Shown here one piece after another: positions 7,772-10,734 of a stretch of 10,734 nt of DNA. The stretch covers positions 1 to 10,734 of the forward strand of contig CAMWXQ010000016.1 in the NCBI GenBank assembly GCA_947178235.1, in the 5' to 3' direction. The stretch comes from an uncultured Muribaculaceae bacterium (lineage in GTDB: Bacteria; Bacteroidota; Bacteroidia; Bacteroidales; Muribaculaceae). The stretch's first letter is position 1. Each line of letters starts with the position of its first letter. A program made the translations under genes and the position numbers. Below the pieces are notes generated by a model that saw only the letters and a list, made by a program, of their open reading frames with translations, had not been told where the DNA came from and searched no databases.

Positions 7772-8248
7772 TTATTCTTCTATATATGGCAATTCTGGGG
7801 ATAGTTCTCCACGGCAACCCTCGTTCTCAATGTAAAGCTGGAACCACTGTGTATAAGATAACACCTGTCGAATATTGCATAAAGCGTTTGCCTTTCCTCG
7901 CAGATACAAATCTTTGACAAGTTCACTTTCTATTGTTTGCAACAAGTGTTTGAATTCCAAATCATTATATGATGACAAAGACTTTGGCTTTATAATTGTG
8001 CCAAGTCGGATGTATTTTTCGCCACGTTTATTGAGAAACTCTGATACATCCCTATAATGTTCATTAATGCGCGTGATAAAGTCTCGCTTAGTCTCACCAA
8101 TATAAATGGGAGATTCGACATTGCCAAACTTTCGGGAAATATAGTACAAACCATTCTTGACACATTTCCAATTAGCATCAATATTATCAAGTCTGGATGG
8201 ACGAGACCATTCTATAATGATATGGTGAATTCTATTAGGATCAGCCAT
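7772..8248 (-). CDS. Stand-alone GIY-YIG nuclease-like protein
   Basis: The 158-residue protein carries a GIY-YIG endonuclease-like domain. The signature is present as GLYYI (33-37) and YIG (49-51). It is followed by R60 and H64 in RINEHYRD, where the catalytic arginine of the family sits, then a glutamate-containing helix TIESELVKDL (about 105-114) and N125 in LCNIRQ. The fold therefore looks intact and potentially active as a metal-dependent DNA-cutting enzyme. No second domain such as a zinc finger, helicase or UvrC-like part is present, and there is no partner gene, so the target is unknown. Homing-type, repair or defence roles are all possible. Base composition is strikingly AT-rich with A/T-ending codons against GC-rich neighbours, which suggests recent acquisition. 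It has its own consensus promoter 26 bases upstream. The ATG at 8248 follows that promoter closely and is the best start. Confidence 0.8.
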   Translation of the reverse strand: MADPNRIHHIIIEWSRPSRLDNIDANWKCVKNGLYYISRKFGNVESPIYIGETKRDFITRINEHYRDVSEFLNKRGEKYIRLGTIIKPKSLSSYNDLEFKHLLQTIESELVKDLYLRGKANALCNIRQVLSYTQWFQLYIENEGCRGELSPELPYIEE

Positions 8249-8273
8249 TGTGTTGGGATTGTGATTTATTATG

Positions 8274-8304
8274 CAAAATTAATCAATTATTTTTTCTCCG
8301 CAAA
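8274..8304 (-). promoter_or_regulatory. Promoter of the GIY-YIG gene (-33 and -7 elements)
   Basis: On the minus strand a -33 TTTG (8304-8301) is followed after 19 bases by a -7 TAATTTTG (8281-8274), a full Bacteroidota consensus. Transcription would start near 8268, leaving a leader of about 20 bases before the ATG at 8248. The promoter belongs to the same AT-rich segment as the gene, so it probably arrived with it. Confidence 0.75.
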
Positions 8305-8444
8305 TATCGCATTCAAAACTTTCATTCTATCGGGGTGAACAAGGGGCGCGGTGGATTGTTATAAAAGGTGAAAGGGCACCGATGCCGATGGCGGCAGGGG
8401 CCCGAAAGCTCTCAATTTCATCCACTACAAACCCGCTCAGAATC

Positions 8445-8660
8445 ATGTACTATCTCCCCGGCTTGCACGAAACTTTGATGTGGACCGCCATCGTGGCCCT
8501 CGTCGTCCTCGCTTCTTACACAGGTATGCGCATCAACCGCTATCTGACCTACAAGGCCCACCGCGAGGCTCTCGCCGAACTGGCGCGCCGTGTGTCGGAG
8601 ACAGCCTCCGCCACCCCCGAGACGCGCACGGCACGCGTCACCGCCCAATCAGACAAGTGA
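8445..8660 (+). CDS. Small single-pass membrane protein of unknown function
   Basis: A 71-residue product starts MYYLPGLHETLMWTAIVALVV. One hydrophobic segment (about 12-28, MWTAIVALVVLASYTGM) is followed by a basic, helical tail (RINRYLTYKAHREALAELARR) and a Thr/Ala/Glu-rich end. Positive charges just after the membrane segment suggest a cytoplasmic C-terminus. I do not recognise a family. An in-frame ATG at 8382 would add 21 residues (MPMAAGARKL...), but that extension is hydrophilic and interrupts the expected short N-terminus, so 8445 is preferred. Composition matches the GC-rich host, unlike the neighbouring nuclease gene. The stop overlaps the recO stop from the opposite strand by 12 bases. 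About 195 bases upstream hold the promoter of the divergent GIY-YIG gene; no plus-strand TAnnTTTG box was found there. The coding call rests on codon composition and the sensible membrane topology. Confidence 0.6.
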   Translation: MYYLPGLHETLMWTAIVALVVLASYTGMRINRYLTYKAHREALAELARRVSETASATPETRTARVTAQSDK

Positions 8661-9367
8661 GCGCAGCACACCGAGCGACCGCAGGCTCCCGAGCGAGCCG
8701 AGGTGGATGGTGAAGTAGCGCAACATTCCGTCAAGAGCGCGCCGACGCTCGTCGCGTGTGAACCTGTAACGGGCCATGTTGCCGAAGGTCATGCGCGTGA
8801 GACGGTAGGCCGCATCGCTCGCCGCCGGGTCGAGAGACTCGGAGTGTAACGGGGCCGTCGGACGCCAGAGCCCCTCGCGCAGGTCGAGGATATGTCCGGG
8901 CCTCCATGTCGAGGTGTCCGGCTCGATGCCGAGAGTCCCAGCAAGCCCCACGACGAAACAAAGGATGAAATTGGCGAGTGCCTCGTCGGGTGCCGCATCG
9001 AGCACCGAGGCCACGCGACACACATAATCGAACACACCCTCGTCCTGCCCCCATGGCGCACCACGCCCGTGAGGAGCTCGGCCACGAACATGGCCGTCAG
9101 CTGTTTGACGGGATGCGAGTGGAGCGAGCCGAAGACCGCCGCGGGGACAGCCTGGCGCATCGGGAGCACCTCGCGCCCCGGCGCAGCCGTGGTCTCGCAC
9201 TGGACCACCGAGAGCGGCATCGTGAGCGCACGCAGGCGCGCCGCGCCGCGCCCCTGTCCGGCAGGGACACTTAGGGCGACCCGCCCGAGCTCGCGGCTGA
9301 AAGCGGTGAGGACCGAGCGCGAGTCGGAGTGGCGCGTTAGACGCAGACACACAAAAGTAAGTTTCAT
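8649..9367 (-). pseudogene. recO: DNA repair protein RecO, apparently frameshifted
   Basis: RecO loads RecA on SSB-coated single-stranded DNA together with RecR in the RecFOR pathway. The N-terminal half, MKLTFVCLRLTRHSD through FVAELLTGVVRHGG (residues 1-107), reads in one frame and matches Bacteroidales RecO, including the LFLAEVL-like helix before the break. The C-terminal half, from QDEGVFDYV to LRSLGVLRSLV (132 residues), reads in the neighbouring frame and continues the same family pattern (ANFILCFVVGLAGTLGIEPD, LDLREGLWRPTAPLH). The frames meet at a G5 tract on the minus strand (9052-9048). One additional G would restore a 239-residue RecO of normal length. As written, the first frame would run on to a stop at 8789. 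Causes could be a homopolymer sequencing error, a real mutation, or -1 slippage on the G tract. The ATG at 9367 aligns with the family start; an upstream TTG at 9385 lies inside the palindrome. The 3' end overlaps the small membrane protein gene. Confidence 0.85.
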
Positions 9368-9372
9368 ATACG

Positions 9373-9410
9373 CAAAGGTACGCAAAAATCAAGTTTTTTG
9401 CGTACCTTTG
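9373..9410. promoter_or_regulatory. Divergent promoter palindrome between recO and the glycosidase
   Basis: CAAAGGTACGCAAAAA (9373-9388) and TTTTTGCGTACCTTTG (9395-9410) are perfect 16-bp inverted repeats around a six-base spacer. Each arm carries an outward-facing -7 box TACCTTTG: 9380-9373 on the minus strand toward recO, and 9403-9410 on the plus strand toward the glycosidase. The plus box lies 32 bases before the glycosidase ATG, a normal leader. The minus box ends only five bases before the recO ATG, so a transcript from it would be leaderless or nearly so. No TTTG -33 element sits at the usual spacing on either side. The symmetry could also serve as an operator that co-regulates both genes. 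Confidence 0.7.
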
Positions 9411-9442
9411 TGGCTCGAAAATAGTATCTGCCGAAGAATACC

Positions 9443-10734
9443 ATGAGAAAGTCAATCATACTCGCCGCCATGCTCACGATGGCGACCGCCGTGTGGGCCC
9501 AGCTCCCCCGCACATCCGAGGTAATGGCCACGACCGAACGTGTGGCCGACCACTTCATTGCCGAGTACCCCGACGTGGGCGCCAAGAGCTATGTCGGCGG
9601 CAAGGAACGCAACAGCAAAATCTGGACCCGAGGGGTCTTCTACGAAGGGATGCTCAACGCTTGGCGAGAGAATCCCCGCGCCGACTGGCTCAAATACTGC
9701 ACCGACTGGGGCGACTTCCACAAGTGGATCAGCAGCGCGGACAACGAGGCCAAGGCGCACAATGCCGACTACCAGTGCTGCGGACAAGCCTACCTCCAAA
9801 TGTACATGATGGATCCGTCGCAGACCGTGAGGATGACGCACATCAAGATGCGCATCGACCAGATGATGGCCACCGAGAGGGTCAACTACTGGTACTGGGT
9901 CGACGCCGTGCAGATGAGTATGCCCGTCATGGCGATGCTCGGCGACATCACGGGCGACCGGTCGTACTGGACGCGCATGAACGAGATGTACCTCTACACC
10001 CGCGACAGCCAGGGTGGCGACAAACGCGGCGGCGGCAAACCGCTGTTCAATACCTCCACCGGCCTGTGGTACCGCGACTATAACTTCGATCCTCCCTACC
10101 GCGACACAGTGGAGAAGGACAAGGATTGCTATTGGAGCCGCGGCAACGGCTGGGCATACATGGCCCTGGTCCGCGTCCTCCAATTCACCCCCGAGAACGA
10201 GCCCAACCGCGACCTCTATATCTCAGACTTCAAGGCGATGAGCGCCGGACTGCTCGGATGCCAGCGCGAGGACGGATCGTGGAACGTCAGCCTCGCCGCA
10301 CCCTCGAACTTCGGCTCGGCGGGCAGCGAGGGGCCCGAGATGACCGGCACGTCGCTCTTTGTCGGCGGCATGGCGTGGGGTGTCCGCGCAGGCCTCCTCG
10401 ACCCCGCGACCTATGAGCCTGCCGTCACACGCGGATGGGCCTCGATGGATGCCGCCGTGCATCCCGACGGGAAGGTCGGCTATCTCCAAGGCACCGGCTC
10501 GGCTCCCGAGCACGGAGGCCCCATAACGTACAACTCCACGCCCGACTTCGAGGACTTCGGTGTCGGATGCTGGCTCTGGGGCGCGGCCGAGATCCATGCC
10601 CTCGCTGCCGTCCGCGAGGAGGAGCAGAGCCTCATCGCCCCCGTCATCGCTGACGAGGCCGTGGCGGATGCCCCATACTACGACCTTCTCGGCCGACGTG
10701 TCGCCGAGCCCCAGCACGGACACCTATATATACA
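9443..10734 (+). CDS. Secreted GH88/GH105-type unsaturated glycuronyl hydrolase, C-terminus cut by the window
   Basis: The first 430 residues are visible with no stop before the right edge. A Sec signal peptide (about 1-19, cleavage likely after AVWA) sends it across the inner membrane. The mature part looks like the (alpha/alpha)6-barrel family GH88/GH105, which removes unsaturated uronic acids from oligosaccharides made by polysaccharide lyases, as in rhamnogalacturonan or other pectin breakdown. Supporting motifs are YWVDAVQMSMPV with D153 as the probable catalytic acid (the position of D143 in YteR), DRSYWTRMNEMY (172-183), CYWSRGNGWAYMALVRVL (229-246) and the late QREDGSW stretch (274-280). 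Residues 411-430 (PYYDLLGRRVAEPQHGHLYI) resemble the short conserved C-terminal tails seen on T9SS-type exported Bacteroidales enzymes, so the protein probably ends just outside the window. The ATG at 9443 precedes the signal peptide directly. Promoter: the plus-strand arm of the divergent palindrome. Exact substrate is not determinable here; no lyase or SusC/D genes lie in the window. Confidence 0.85.
   Translation, partial: MRKSIILAAMLTMATAVWAQLPRTSEVMATTERVADHFIAEYPDVGAKSYVGGKERNSKIWTRGVFYEGMLNAWRENPRADWLKYCTDWGDFHKWISSADNEAKAHNADYQCCGQAYLQMYMMDPSQTVRMTHIKMRIDQMMATERVNYWYWVDAVQMSMPVMAMLGDITGDRSYWTRMNEMYLYTRDSQGGDKRGGGKPLFNTSTGLWYRDYNFDPPYRDTVEKDKDCYWSRGNGWAYMALVRVLQFTPENEPNRDLYISDFKAMSAGLLGCQREDGSWNVSLAAPSNFGSAGSEGPEMTGTSLFVGGMAWGVRAGLLDPATYEPAVTRGWASMDAAVHPDGKVGYLQGTGSAPEHGGPITYNSTPDFEDFGVGCWLWGAAEIHALAAVREEEQSLIAPVIADEAVADAPYYDLLGRRVAEPQHGHLYI

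Noticed and set aside
8382..8444. Upstream ATG at 8382 as the start of the small membrane protein
   Set aside because: It adds a hydrophilic, poorly membrane-protein-like extension with no supporting signal; the ATG at 8445 gives a compact one-helix protein. It cannot be fully excluded.
8649..9455. The single 268-residue minus-strand frame taken as the whole recO product
   Set aside because: Its first half is Arg/Pro/Ala-rich out-of-frame sequence, and the true RecO N-terminus lies in the neighbouring frame starting at 9367.

Overview
The window looks like a GC-rich member of the Bacteroidales (phylum Bacteroidota). The evidence is a PorU-type C25 peptidase of the type IX secretion system (T9SS), a RecO that resembles the Bacteroides/Prevotella type, an animal/fungal-type (GT3) glycogen synthase, Bacteroidota promoters of the form TTTG-N19/20-TAnnTTTG, and no clear Shine-Dalgarno sequences. 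A Muribaculaceae- or Prevotellaceae-like source fits, but the genus cannot be fixed from this window.

Layout: positions 1-7453 form a run of four minus-strand genes. In transcription order they are porU (7453-4040), fmt (3969-3001), a GT3 glycogen synthase (2868-1153) and an alpha-glucan phosphorylase, glgP (from 1011, running off the left edge). The last two make and break down storage glycogen. The synthase has its own promoter-like box. A 9-bp tandem repeat sits between porU and fmt. A tRNA-Leu(UAA) with a strong consensus promoter lies upstream of porU on the same strand.

From about 7700 to 8345 the composition turns AT-rich. This island holds one stand-alone GIY-YIG nuclease-like gene (minus) with its own complete consensus promoter; it is probably acquired DNA. 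Next, on the plus strand, is a small single-pass membrane protein gene (8445-8660). Its end overlaps by 12 bases the end of recO (minus, 8649-9367). recO is split by an apparent one-base frameshift in a short G tract. recO and a plus-strand secreted GH88/GH105-type glycosidase (from 9443, running off the right edge) diverge from a 16-bp-arm palindrome that carries one -7 box in each direction.

How the parts relate: the glycosidase has a Sec signal peptide and, at the right edge, the beginning of what looks like a short T9SS-type C-terminal tail. PorU, the T9SS sortase, is encoded in the same window. The glycogen pair suggests carbon storage, and the glycosidase suggests use of pectin-like polysaccharides. 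I found no complete new multi-gene system. The most notable points are the recO frameshift, the divergent palindrome with a possibly leaderless recO transcript, and the AT-rich nuclease island beside tRNA-Leu.
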